A DNA stretch of 64,000 nt from Trebonia sp963777905 (GTDB lineage: Bacteria; Actinomycetota; Actinomycetes; Streptosporangiales; Streptosporangiaceae), in the NCBI GenBank assembly GCA_963777905.1, contig CAVZSM010000009.1, forward strand, positions 186,001-250,000, given 5' to 3'. The first letter of the stretch is position 1. Every line of letters starts with the position of its first letter. The translations under genes and the position numbers were made by a program. This document shows, piece after piece, positions 24,112-34,577 of this stretch. The notes under the pieces were generated by a model, which saw nothing but the letters and a program-made list of their open reading frames with translations, ran no database searches and was not told where the DNA came from.

Positions 24112-25832
24112 ATGCCTCCCGTTTCCGGAGCAACTGCGACCAAGGACGCCACCAGGCCAAAGGCCCCGGCCCGCCGCAAGCGCGGTGAGGGGCAATGGGC
24201 GCTCGGCTACCGCGAGCCGCTCAACAAGAACGAGGAGAACAAGAAGTTCGACGACGGGCTGAACGTCCGCCAGCGGATCATCGACGTCTACTCCAAGCGC
24301 GGCTTCGACTCAATCGACCCGGCTGACCTGCGCGGGCGCTTCCGCTGGTACGGGCTGTACACGCAGCGGCGCCCGGGCATCGACGGCGGCAAGACCGCCA
24401 TCCTGGAGCCGGAGGAGCTCGACGACCGGTACTTCATGCTGCGGGTCAGGATCGACGGCGGCCAGCTGTCCGGCGCGCAGCTGCGCACGATCGCGGACAT
24501 CTCGAACACGTACGCCCGGGGTACCGCGGACGTCACCGACCGGCAGAACATCCAGCTGCACTGGATCGAGATCGAGAGCGTCCCGGCGATCTGGGAGGCG
24601 CTCGAAGCGGTCGGCCTCGACACCACCGAGGCCTGCGGCGACACGCCGCGCGTCATCCTCGGCTGTCCGCTCGCCGGCCTGGACGCCGACGAGATCATCG
24701 ACGCCACGCCGGAGATCGAGACGATCCACGCCACGTTCATCGGCGACAAGGCGTTCTCCAACCTGCCGCGCAAGTTCAAGACCTCGATCAGCGGCTGCGC
24801 CGCGCAGTGCTCTCACCACGAGATCAACGACGTCGCGTTCGCGGCCGTGCAGCACCCGGCGACCGGCGAGACCGGCTACGACCTGTGGGTCGGCGGCGGG
24901 CTGTCCACCAACCCGATGATCGCCCAGCGGCTGGGGACGTTCGTCAAGCAGGAGCAGGTGCCCGAGGTGTGGGCCGCGGTCGCGTCGCTGTTCCGCGACT
25001 ACGGCTACCGGCGGCTGCGGCACCGCGCCAGGATCAAGTTCCTTGTCGCGGACTGGGGCGCGGAGCGGTTCCGCGAAGTGCTGGAGAAGGAGTACCTCGG
25101 CTACGCGCTGCCCGACGGGCCGGCCCCGGTCAACATCGACGCCGGCCTGCGGGACCACATCGGCGTGCACCCGCAGAAGGACGGGCTGGCCTACGTCGGC
25201 TTCGCGCCGAAGGTCGGCAGGCTCAACGGCGACGCGCTGCACGCCATCGCCGCGCTGGCCGACAAGTACGGCAGCGGCCGGGTGCGGACCACCACCGAGC
25301 AGAAGATGGTGATCCTGGACGTGCCGCCGGCGAGGACCGGCAACCTCGTCGCCGAACTCGAGGCGGCGGGCCTGCCGGTGAAGCCGACCATGTTCCGCCG
25401 GTACATGATGGCGTGCACCGGGATCGAGTTCTGCAAGCTGGCGATCGTGGAGACCAAGGCCCGCGCCAGCAGCCTGATCGACGAGCTCGAGCGGCGGCTG
25501 CCCGGCTTCGACACCCCGGTGACGATCAACGTCAACGGCTGCCCGAACTCCTGCGCCCGCATCCAGACCGCCGACATCGGCCTCAAGGGCTCGCTGGTCA
25601 CCGACGACTCGGGCCAGCAGGTTGAGGGGTTCCAGGTGCACCTCGGCGGGACGCTGCTCGGCGGCGACGCGGCCGGCGAGGATTCGGCCGGAAGGTCCGC
25701 GGCCTGAAGACGACCGCCGACGAGCTGCCCGACTACGTGGAGCGCGTGCTGCGCCGCTTCACAGCGAACCGCCAGCAGGGCGAGACATTCTCACAATGGA
25801 CGATGCGCGCGACCGACGAGGAGCTGTCATGA
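24112..25832 (+). CDS. Ferredoxin-dependent sulfite (nitrite) reductase, frameshifted near the 3' end
   Basis: Reduces sulfite to sulfide with six electrons. Siroheme/4Fe-4S ligands are visible in ACTGIEFCKLA and NGCPNSCARI, with the substrate-site region SGCAAQCSHHEIND. The uninterrupted frame stops at 25707 (531 residues), but the missing C-terminus follows at once in another frame: GLKTTADELPDYVERVLRRF to WTMRATDEELS ending at 25832, matching family ends. A single missing base near 25684 (GATTCGG for GATTTCGG) explains this; the repaired product is 573 residues. GAGGAAA precedes the ATG. Sulfite rather than nitrite is chosen because cysH and a sirohydrochlorin chelatase-like gene follow. 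Confidence 0.9.
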
Positions 25833-25984
25833 CCAGCCCATCCGGGCGGGCAGTGCCGTTCTACTGCCCGTACTGCGGAGAAGAGGACCTCGAACCCCAG
25901 GGCGCGGCGGACGGCGAATGGCACTGCCGCAGTTGCACAAGGAGCTTCCAGCTACGCTTTGCCGGGATAGGAGCCGCGCTGTGA
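25829..25984 (+). CDS. Zinc-ribbon mini-protein of the sulfur operon
   Basis: 51 residues with CPYCGEE and CRSC forming a CxxC-x16-CxxC zinc ribbon, plus a C-terminal FQLRFAGIGA strand. Its ATG overlaps the (repaired) sulfite reductase stop, and its TGA overlaps the GTG start of cysH, so it sits in a chain of coupled genes. Small zinc-ribbon genes at this position recur in actinobacterial sir-cysH operons; function unknown. Confidence 0.8.
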   Translation: MTSPSGRAVPFYCPYCGEEDLEPQGAADGEWHCRSCTRSFQLRFAGIGAAL

Positions 25985-26754
25985 CCACCGTAGGGCTTAC
26001 TCTTGGCGGTCTGGAGTATCCATTCGGTCCGGCCAGTTCGGACCTTGACGACGAACGAGGTGTGGAGGACCCGCGGCACATGCGCAGTCTCGCCGAACAG
26101 GCAGCTGAGGAGCTCGAGGACGCCTCTGCCGAGGACATCATCCGGTGGGCGACCGACACGTTCGGCGACCGGATCTGCGTCACCTCGTCGATGACCAACG
26201 CGGTCATCATCCACCTGGCTTCGGCGATCCGCCCGGGCATCGACGTGGTGTTCCTCGACACCGGCTACCACTTCCCCGAGACGATCGGCACCCGCGACGC
26301 GGTGTCCGCCGTGTACCCGGTGAACCTGATCAACGTCACTCCGTCCCGCACCGTCGAGGAGCAAGACGCCGAGCTCGGCCCGCGGCTATTCGGGCGCAAC
26401 CCGGACCTGTGCTGCTACCTGCGGAAGGTCGAGCCGCTCGAGCGGGCGCTGTCCGGCTACGACGCGTGGATCACCGGCGTACGCCGCGAGGAGACCACCT
26501 CCCGCCGGTCGACGCCCGTCGTCGCCTGGGACGAGAAGCGCGAGATGGTCAAGGTCAACCCGATCGTGTCCTGGACCGGCAAGCAGGTCGACGACTACAT
26601 CGCCACGAACGGCGTGCTGGTGAACCCGCTGGTGTACGACGGGTACCCGTCGATCGGCTGCCGCACCTGCACGCTGCGGGTGGAGTCGGGCGCCGACCCG
26701 CGCAGCGGCCGGTGGGCGGGAACGGGCAAGACCGAATGCGGCATCCACGTCTGA
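25981..26754 (+). CDS. cysH: Adenylyl-sulfate (APS) reductase, thioredoxin-dependent
   Basis: 257 residues from GTG 25981. Contains the 4Fe-4S ligands C144-C145 and C227/C230 that mark APS-type enzymes, the SSMTNAVIIHL P-loop-like nucleotide site near residue 69, LDTGYHFPET and the catalytic C253 in ECGIH at the C-terminus. Reduces adenylyl sulfate to sulfite, feeding the upstream sulfite reductase. The frame extends upstream, but the GTG that overlaps the preceding stop is the natural start. Confidence 0.92.
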   Translation: MTTVGLTLGGLEYPFGPASSDLDDERGVEDPRHMRSLAEQAAEELEDASAEDIIRWATDTFGDRICVTSSMTNAVIIHLASAIRPGIDVVFLDTGYHFPETIGTRDAVSAVYPVNLINVTPSRTVEEQDAELGPRLFGRNPDLCCYLRKVEPLERALSGYDAWITGVRREETTSRRSTPVVAWDEKREMVKVNPIVSWTGKQVDDYIATNGVLVNPLVYDGYPSIGCRTCTLRVESGADPRSGRWAGTGKTECGIHV

Positions 26755-27608
26755 ACGCGGCCGCCTTGAACCCGTCAGCCCTGAACGCGGCCGCCCTGAA
26801 CCGGGCCGCCCTGAACCGGGCCGCGGGTAATCGCACGCCGCTGGTCGCGGTCGCCCACGGGTCGCGGGATCCGCGGGCCGCGGCGACAGTGAGCGAGCTG
26901 CTCGCGGTGGTGCGGTACCGGGCGATGGCCTGGGGCCTGGGCGGTCTCGACGTCAAGGCGGCATTCCTCGACCACTGCGCGCCGTCGCTGCCGCAGGCGC
27001 TGTCCGCGGTCGGCGGCGACGGGGCGTGCGTGGTCGTCCCGCTGCTGCTCACCGCCGCCTACCACAGCAAGGCGGACATCCCGGCGAAGATCGCCGCCGC
27101 CAGCGCCGCCACCCCGCTGGACGTGAGCTGCGCCGGCCCGCTCGGGCCGCACCCGCTGCTGCTCGCCGCCCTGGAGCGGCGGCTGGCCGAGGCCGGCGTG
27201 GCCGCGCGCGACCCCGCGGCCCGGTCGCGCACCAGCGTCGTGCTCGCGGCGGCCGGCTCGTCGGACCCGGCGGCGAATGCCACGATCGCCGCCCTCGCCG
27301 CCCGGTGGCAGGCGACGCGCGGCTGGCACGCGGTCGTGCCCGCATACGCCTCGGCGGCCGGCCCGGGGCCTGACGAGGCAGTGCGGGCGCTGCTCGCCGG
27401 CGGCGTGCCCGGCCCGGTGGTGGTCGCCACCTACCTGCTGGCGCCCGGCTACTTCGCCGACAAGATCCGCGCGGCCGGGCTGGGGGCCGGGGCCGCCGCC
27501 GTCTCCCCCGCCCTCGGCGCTGCTCCTGACATCGCGGACGTGGTCCTGGAGCGCTACCTGGCCGCCGTCCCCGCGGAGCTGTGCGCGCCGCTGGCGGCCA
27601 GGGCATAG
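26736..27608 (+). CDS. CbiX/SirB-type sirohydrochlorin chelatase-like protein
   Basis: About 290 residues from ATG 26736, which overlaps the cysH end by 19 bases. Two tandem CbiX-like halves are visible: VAVAHGSRDPRAAATVSEL with the metal-binding His, and VVLAAAGSSDPAANATIAAL. Such proteins insert iron or cobalt into sirohydrochlorin, here presumably iron for the siroheme of sulfite reductase. The first 28 residues are a repeat-derived NAAALN/NRAALN stretch from five 15-bp DNA copies, so the true start may be later. Confidence 0.82.
   Translation: MRHPRLNAAALNPSALNAAALNRAALNRAAGNRTPLVAVAHGSRDPRAAATVSELLAVVRYRAMAWGLGGLDVKAAFLDHCAPSLPQALSAVGGDGACVVVPLLLTAAYHSKADIPAKIAAASAATPLDVSCAGPLGPHPLLLAALERRLAEAGVAARDPAARSRTSVVLAAAGSSDPAANATIAALAARWQATRGWHAVVPAYASAAGPGPDEAVRALLAGGVPGPVVVATYLLAPGYFADKIRAAGLGAGAAAVSPALGAAPDIADVVLERYLAAVPAELCAPLAARA
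26751..26825. repeat. Five 15-bp units spanning the cysH stop and cbiX start
   Basis: CTGAACGCGGCCGCC-type units occur at 26751, 26766, 26781, 26796 and 26811. The TGA in the first copy is the cysH stop codon. In the cbiX frame they encode LNAAA/LNRAA pentapeptides. Confidence 0.9.
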
Positions 27609-27613
27609 TTCTT

Positions 27614-27650
27614 TTATCCCGAACGGGCCCGTGGTGACCCGCCGGGATAA
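27614..27650. repeat. TTATCCCGAACG element downstream of cbiX
   Basis: TTATCCCGAACGGGCCCGTG followed by GTGACC and closed by GGGATAA, so TTATCCC/GGGATAA form terminal inverted repeats around the inner palindrome ACGGGCCCGT. Related sequences occur at 23369-23393, 35304-35321, 41516-41539 and 43493-43520. It may also act as the terminator of the sulfur operon. Confidence 0.7.
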
Positions 27651-27670
27651 GGCTGGGTGCGGGCTCCGCC

Positions 27671-27689
27671 CGCTTCTTGCTGTTATCAG
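27671..27689. repeat. 19-bp repeat CGCTTCTTGCTGTTATCAG, copy 1
   Basis: Also present at 37826-37844 and, except for its last base, at 54946-54964, each time shortly after the end of a gene and next to GC-rich inverted repeats. Function unknown. Confidence 0.85.
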
Positions 27690-27706
27690 GCGTTGACGGG
27701 GGCTGC

Positions 27707-28219
27707 CTAGGTGGCGCTGGAGGTGTCGATGCGGGACATGATTCTGTCCGCGTCCCGGCCGAGGCGGCGCAGCTGTTCCGGCGACAGGACGTCGATGACG
27801 AGCGACCGGACGTGCGCCACGTGCGCGGGCGCCGCCTCGGTCAGCGTCCGCAGGCCGTCGGCGGTCAGGATGGCGTTGGTGAACCGGCCGTCGGCCGGGT
27901 CGGGCTCGCGGCGCACGAGGCCCCGCGCCTCGAGGCGCTTGATCAAGTGCGACAGCCGGGACAGCGACGCGTTGGTGACCTCGGCGAGCGAGCTCATCCG
28001 CATGGTCTGCTGCGGGCGGTTCGAGAGCATGGCCAGCACCTGGTACTCCACCATGCTCAGGTTCGCGTCGCGCTGCAGCTGCTGATCGATCGACCAGGGC
28101 AGCCACATGAACAGCCGGACCAGGGACAGCCAGGCGTCGAGTTCCGTCGCGGTCAGCCACCGCACCGCTGGGTCCTCGAGGGCGGGGTTCCCGGCGCCGC
28201 GACGAGCTACTTCTGTCAT
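27707..28219 (-). CDS. MarR-family transcription regulator
   Basis: About 170 residues from ATG 28219. The winged helix (SLAEVTNASLSRLSHLIKRLEARGLVRREPDPADGRFTNAILT) and flanking helices are typical of MarR. A longer frame begins at 28252 but runs into the operator region. Diverges from an NAD-dependent epimerase-like gene; the gap contains several TCAAG/CTTGA inverted repeats, so it probably represses both itself and the epimerase. Confidence 0.9.
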   Translation of the reverse strand: MTEVARRGAGNPALEDPAVRWLTATELDAWLSLVRLFMWLPWSIDQQLQRDANLSMVEYQVLAMLSNRPQQTMRMSSLAEVTNASLSRLSHLIKRLEARGLVRREPDPADGRFTNAILTADGLRTLTEAAPAHVAHVRSLVIDVLSPEQLRRLGRDADRIMSRIDTSSAT

Positions 28220-28248
28220 GGGACCAAGGCTAGCATTCACTGGACCGT

Positions 28249-28311
28249 TCAAGTGATATGTCTTGACTATTCAAGTCATCAAGGCATAGTTTCGACTTGA
28301 ACGGACAAGTC
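28249..28311. promoter_or_regulatory. MarR operator cluster (TCAAG/CTTGA half-sites)
   Basis: Between the divergent marR and epimerase genes: TCAAG-N8-CTTGA at 28249-28266, CTTGA-N4-TCAAG at 28262-28275 and the perfect GACTTG-N6-CAAGTC at 28294-28311. The repeated half-site suggests cooperative binding of several MarR dimers. Confidence 0.65.
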
Positions 28312-28331
28312 AAACGGGAGGCTGACCGACC

Positions 28332-29213
28332 ATGAAGATCGCACTCACCGGCGCCACCGGGTTCGTCGGATCGCACGTCCTGACGGAACTGCGCGAGCAT
28401 GGCCACGAGGTGACGGCGTTCGTCCGCGACGACGCCCAGGCGGACCGGGTCGGGGCGCGCGGCGCCACCCCGGCCGTGGTTGACCTGTACGACCGGCCCG
28501 CTGTCGCGGGCCTGCTCCGCGACGCGGACGGGGCCATCCACACCGCCAGCCCGGGCGACGCCACCAGCGCTGGCCTGGACTCCGCGGTGGTCGACGCGGC
28601 GCTCGACGCGTTCGGCGGCACCGGCAAGCCCTACCTGCAGATCAGCGGCCTGTGGGTCTACGGGCCGAACACCGCCATCACCGAGGACTCGCCCTTCAAC
28701 GCGCCCCCGCTGGTGGCGTGGAAGACGCCGATCGAGCGCCGGGTGCTGAGCGCGACCGGCATGCGCGGCGCGGTACTCGTCTCGGGCACCGCCTACGGGG
28801 ACGGCGGCGGCGGGATCCCCGGGGTGCTGCTCGGGTCCCCGCGCGACGACACCGGGAACCTGATCATGATCGGCACAGGGCGGCAGCACTGGGTGACGGT
28901 GCACGTCGCCGACCTGGCGGACGCCTTCCGGCGCGTCCTCGAAGACGACTCGGCGCGCGGCTACTACGTCATCGGCAACGGAGAGCACCCGACCGTCGCC
29001 GAGCTGACCGAGGCGGCCGCCGTCGCGGTCGGCGCGCCAGGCGCGGTACCCGGCTCCGACGCCGAGGCGCGGGCCCGCCTCGGCGACTACTTCGCCGAGG
29101 TCCTGCTGGGCGACCAGGGCACCGCCGCGGCGAAGGCCAGGAACGAGCTCGGCTGGCACCCGGCCCATCCGTCGCTGGTCAGCGAGTTCCGGCACGGAAG
29201 CTACCGGCGCTAG
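28332..29213 (+). CDS. NAD-dependent epimerase/dehydratase family (extended SDR) protein
   Basis: 293 residues. The Rossmann motif TGATGFVGSHV is at residues 6-16, and the SDR region SGLWVYG (with Tyr) near residue 107 is followed by a Lys (WKTPIE). Likely an NAD(P)-dependent oxidoreductase of unknown substrate. GGGAGG precedes the ATG. Controlled by the adjacent MarR, suggesting response to an aromatic or stress compound. Confidence 0.85.
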   Translation: MKIALTGATGFVGSHVLTELREHGHEVTAFVRDDAQADRVGARGATPAVVDLYDRPAVAGLLRDADGAIHTASPGDATSAGLDSAVVDAALDAFGGTGKPYLQISGLWVYGPNTAITEDSPFNAPPLVAWKTPIERRVLSATGMRGAVLVSGTAYGDGGGGIPGVLLGSPRDDTGNLIMIGTGRQHWVTVHVADLADAFRRVLEDDSARGYYVIGNGEHPTVAELTEAAAVAVGAPGAVPGSDAEARARLGDYFAEVLLGDQGTAAAKARNELGWHPAHPSLVSEFRHGSYRR

Positions 29214-29399
29214 CCGCACAACCGCACCCGCGGCGCGAAACCGAACGAAAGCACCGATACGACACCGTTACGGTCAACCCGTTACGAAACTGCTCCAGAC
29301 GGGGAAACACCTGGCACGGACGCCCGGCGCGCGGCCGCCAGAACGCATACCCTAACCCGGTAAGCCGCTGCGCTGGCGGTGTTCCGCGTTGGGAGATTG

Positions 29400-31503
<2,104 letters not shown>

Positions 31504-31519
<16 letters not shown>

Positions 31520-31559
31520 GGTCCCGATCATGAGGTCCCGATCATGAGGTCCCGGTCAT
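31504..31559. repeat. Four 14-bp units at the glgX stop / next start
   Basis: GAGGTCCCGGTCAT, GAGGTCCCGATCAT (twice) and GAGGTCCCGGTCAT follow in tandem. The glgX TGA (31517-31519) spans copies 1 and 2; the ATG of the next gene (31558) ends copy 4. Each junction forms an ATGA overlap, so the array multiplies stop/start signals. Confidence 0.92.
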
Positions 31560-32304
31560 GAGGATCCTGCTCCCGACGCAGGCGGCGGACCAGTCCGCCG
31601 CTGCCCTGGACGATCACGCGCTTGCCGGGCTGTACGCCTACCCAGGGCCGCGCTGGCTGCGCGCCAACATGGTGGCGAGCGCGGACGGCGCGGGTTTCCT
31701 CGACGGCCGGACGGCGGCGCTGTCGACGCCGGCCGACATGCGGCTGTTCGGCCTGCTGCGCGTGCTGGCGGACGTGGTGCTGGTCGGCGCGGGCACCGCG
31801 CGCCTCGAGGAGTACAAGCCGGCCCGCCGCCGGCCGGCGCTTGAGGACCTGCGGGCGGGCCGGCCCCCGACGGTCCCGGTCGCCGTGGTCAGCAGGAAGC
31901 TCGACCTGGACTTCGCGGCGCCGCTGTTCACTGCGGCGCCGCCAGACGCGCGCACGATCGTGCTCACCTGCACCGGGGCGCCGGACGACCAGCGCGCGGC
32001 CGCCGCGCAGGTCGCCGACGTGATCGTGGCGGGCGACACGGCCGTAGACCTCAAGGAGGCGGTGGCCGCGCTGCGGGACCGCGGCCTCGGCAGGGTGCTC
32101 TGCGAGGGCGGCCCGCACCTGCTCGGCCAGCTGGCGGCCGAAGGCCTGCTCGACGAGCTCTGCCTCACCGTCACCCCGGTGCTGGCCGGCCCGGGCCCGA
32201 CCCGCGTCGTCGCCGGCGCCCCGTTCCCGGCACGGCCGATGACGCTGGAGCAGGTCCTGACGGATGACGGCGAGCTCTTCTGCCGGTACGTCGTGGTCAG
32301 CTAA
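31558..32304 (+). CDS. RibD C-terminal/dihydrofolate-reductase-fold pyrimidine reductase family protein
   Basis: 248 residues. ANMVASADG near residue 36, LADVVLVGAGTAR near 74 and VLCEGGPHLLGQL near 180 are the hallmark motifs of the RibD reductase domain. Stand-alone members are common in actinobacteria and may act in riboflavin or deazaflavin metabolism or on unrelated substrates. Start ATG 31558 lies at the end of the tandem repeat that follows glgX. Confidence 0.87.
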   Translation: MRILLPTQAADQSAAALDDHALAGLYAYPGPRWLRANMVASADGAGFLDGRTAALSTPADMRLFGLLRVLADVVLVGAGTARLEEYKPARRRPALEDLRAGRPPTVPVAVVSRKLDLDFAAPLFTAAPPDARTIVLTCTGAPDDQRAAAAQVADVIVAGDTAVDLKEAVAALRDRGLGRVLCEGGPHLLGQLAAEGLLDELCLTVTPVLAGPGPTRVVAGAPFPARPMTLEQVLTDDGELFCRYVVVS

Positions 32305-32352
32305 CCCCAGCGCTACGGCGGTCTCCGGCCCGAATTGGTAAGCCACCCCTTA

Positions 32353-32366
32353 TCAGTTTAAGCTGA
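32353..32366. promoter_or_regulatory. Near-palindrome before marR, candidate operator
   Basis: TCAGTTTAAGCTGA, 14 bp with one asymmetric pair, ends six bases before the marR start at 32372. Its position overlapping the probable promoter suggests autoregulation by this MarR. Confidence 0.5.
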
Positions 32367-32371
32367 GCATT

Positions 32372-32818
32372 ATGGAGAGAGCCGCGACCGTTACGGATGA
32401 CTATGAAGTGGCAGCGGCACTGCGGGTAGCCATTGGCCTGCTGGTGCGGAAGCTGCGCCAGGCGCACCTGCCCGGCGAGCTGACCATCGCCGAGACCTCC
32501 GCGCTGAGCCGGCTGGACCGCGGCGGCCCCGCCACCTCCAGCGACATGGCCAAGCAGGACCGGATCAGCCCGCAGTCGATGGGCGCCACGCTCGCCGCCC
32601 TTGAGCAGCGCGGCCTGATCGAGCGGCGGCGCGATCCCGCCGACGGCAGGCGGGTCGTGCTGTCGATCACCGCGGCCGGCCGCCAGCTCGTGAACGACCG
32701 GCGCGGCGCGCGGTCCGAGCTGATCGCCGCCGCGCTGCGCGACGGGTTCACCGCCGCAGAACGCGACCTGCTGCTCGCCGCGGCGCCGCTGCTCGAGCGG
32801 CTAGCGGAGAAGCTCTGA
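32372..32818 (+). CDS. MarR-family transcription regulator
   Basis: 148 residues with the MarR winged helix (TSSDMAKQDRISPQSMGATLAALEQRGLIERRRDPADGRRVVLSIT). Its stop overlaps the start of the downstream MFS exporter (TGATG). The arrangement marR-exporter-exporter suggests drug- or metabolite-induced efflux with autoregulation through the palindrome at 32353. Confidence 0.92.
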   Translation: MERAATVTDDYEVAAALRVAIGLLVRKLRQAHLPGELTIAETSALSRLDRGGPATSSDMAKQDRISPQSMGATLAALEQRGLIERRRDPADGRRVVLSITAAGRQLVNDRRGARSELIAAALRDGFTAAERDLLLAAAPLLERLAEKL

Positions 32819-34563
32819 TGCCAGGCGCGAAAACCCCGAAAACCCCGCGACCACCCGCCCCCAAGCCCGACCGGTACGCCTGGATCGCCCTCGCCAACAC
32901 GACCGCGGCCATCTTCATGGCCGCGCTGGACGGCTCGATCGTCATCATCGCCCTGCCGGCGATCTTCCGCGGCATCCACCTCGACCCGCTGGGGCCAGGC
33001 AACATCACCTACCTGCTGTGGATGATCATGGGCTACCGGCTGGTGCAGGCCGTGCTGGTCGTGAACCTGGGGCGGCTCGGCGACATGTTCGGCCGGGTCC
33101 GGATGTACAACCAGGGCTTCGTGGTGTTCACCGTCGCGTCGATCCTGCTGTCATTCGACCCGTACCAGGGCAGCGGCGGGGCGCTGTGGCTGATCGGGTG
33201 GCGGTTCCTGCAGGCGATCGGCGGCGCGATGCTGATGGCCAACTCGGCGGCGATCCTCACCGACGCCTTCCCGCCAGAACGCCGCGGCTTCGCCCTCGGC
33301 ACCAACCAGATCGCCGCGCTGGCCGGCATGTTCATCGGCCTGGTCGCCGGCGGCCTGCTCGCCGCCTGGGACTGGCGGGCGGTGTTCTGGATCAACCTGC
33401 CGGTCGGCGTGTTCGGCACGCTGTGGGCCTACCTGCGGCTGCGCGACAACGGCGAACGGCACCGCGGCAAGATCGACTGGTGGGGCAACATCACGTTCGC
33501 GCTCGGCCTCGGCGCGGTCCTCGTCGGCATCACCTACGGCATCCAGCCCTATCACGGCAACTCGATGGGCTGGCAGAGCCCCGTGGTGCTCGGCGAGCTG
33601 ATCGGGGGCGTGGCGCTGCTGCTGGTGTTCGTGGTCATCGAGAGCAAGGTCGCGGAGCCGATGTTCCGGCTGAGCCTGTTCAAGATCCGCGAGTTCACGG
33701 CCGGCAACATCGCGGGGCTGCTGGTGTCCATCGCGCGCGGCGGCATCCAGTTCATGCTGATCATCTGGCTGCAGGGCATCTGGCTGCCGCTGCACGGCTA
33801 CAACTACGACCAGACACCGCTGTGGGCAGGTATCTTCTTGCTGCCGATGACCGCCGGGTTCCTGGTATCCGGGCCGGTGTCCGGGATCCTGTCGGACAGG
33901 TTCGGGTCGCGCGGCATCGCGACGGCCGGCATGGCGGTGTTCGCGTTGTCGTTCGTGGGGCTCATGCTGCTGCCCGTCAACTTCCCGTACTGGGCCTTCG
34001 CCACGTTCGTCGCGCTGAACGGGATCGGCAGCGGCATGTTCGCCTCGCCTAACTCCTCCTCGATCATGGGCAGCGTCCCGTCCCGCGACCGCGGCTCAGC
34101 CTCAGGGATGCGCGCCACGTTCCAGAACTCCGGCACCGCCGTGTCCATTGGCGTCGTCTTCACGCTGATGATCGCCGGCCTGTCCAGGTCGCTGCCGTCG
34201 ACGCTGAGCAACGGGCTGATCCGGCTGGGCGTGCCCGCCAGCGCCGCGCACGAGGTGGCGAGCCTGCCGCCGGTGTCGTCGCTGTTCGCCTCGGTGCTCG
34301 GCGTGAACCCGATCGAGCACCTGCTCGGCCCCGGCCTGCTGGCTAAACTGCCGGCGTCCAGCCAGGCGGAGCTGACCGGGCGGACGTTCTTCCCCAGCCT
34401 GCTGCAGGTCCCGTTCCACAGCGGCCTGATCATCGTGTTCGCCGTCTCGGCCGGCCTGTCGGTGCTGGCCGGCCTCGCGTCGCTGCTGCGCGGCAAGCGC
34501 CAGGTCCCGGCCAGCCCAAAGGCCGACGAGTCGCGGCTGGAATCCGGGGTGTCGCGCGGCTGA
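32818..34563 (+). CDS. MFS multidrug exporter, DHA2 (14-helix) type
   Basis: 581 residues with about fourteen membrane helices. Motif A-like GRLGDMFGRVRMY and motif C-like MFIGLVAGGLLAAWDWRAVFWINLPVG place it in the EmrB/QacA drug:proton antiporters. The first helix carries LDGSIVIIALP with an acidic residue common in DHA2. Translationally coupled to the upstream marR. Confidence 0.9.
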   Translation: MPGAKTPKTPRPPAPKPDRYAWIALANTTAAIFMAALDGSIVIIALPAIFRGIHLDPLGPGNITYLLWMIMGYRLVQAVLVVNLGRLGDMFGRVRMYNQGFVVFTVASILLSFDPYQGSGGALWLIGWRFLQAIGGAMLMANSAAILTDAFPPERRGFALGTNQIAALAGMFIGLVAGGLLAAWDWRAVFWINLPVGVFGTLWAYLRLRDNGERHRGKIDWWGNITFALGLGAVLVGITYGIQPYHGNSMGWQSPVVLGELIGGVALLLVFVVIESKVAEPMFRLSLFKIREFTAGNIAGLLVSIARGGIQFMLIIWLQGIWLPLHGYNYDQTPLWAGIFLLPMTAGFLVSGPVSGILSDRFGSRGIATAGMAVFALSFVGLMLLPVNFPYWAFATFVALNGIGSGMFASPNSSSIMGSVPSRDRGSASGMRATFQNSGTAVSIGVVFTLMIAGLSRSLPSTLSNGLIRLGVPASAAHEVASLPPVSSLFASVLGVNPIEHLLGPGLLAKLPASSQAELTGRTFFPSLLQVPFHSGLIIVFAVSAGLSVLAGLASLLRGKRQVPASPKADESRLESGVSRG

Positions 34564-34577
34564 TACCGTTAACCACG

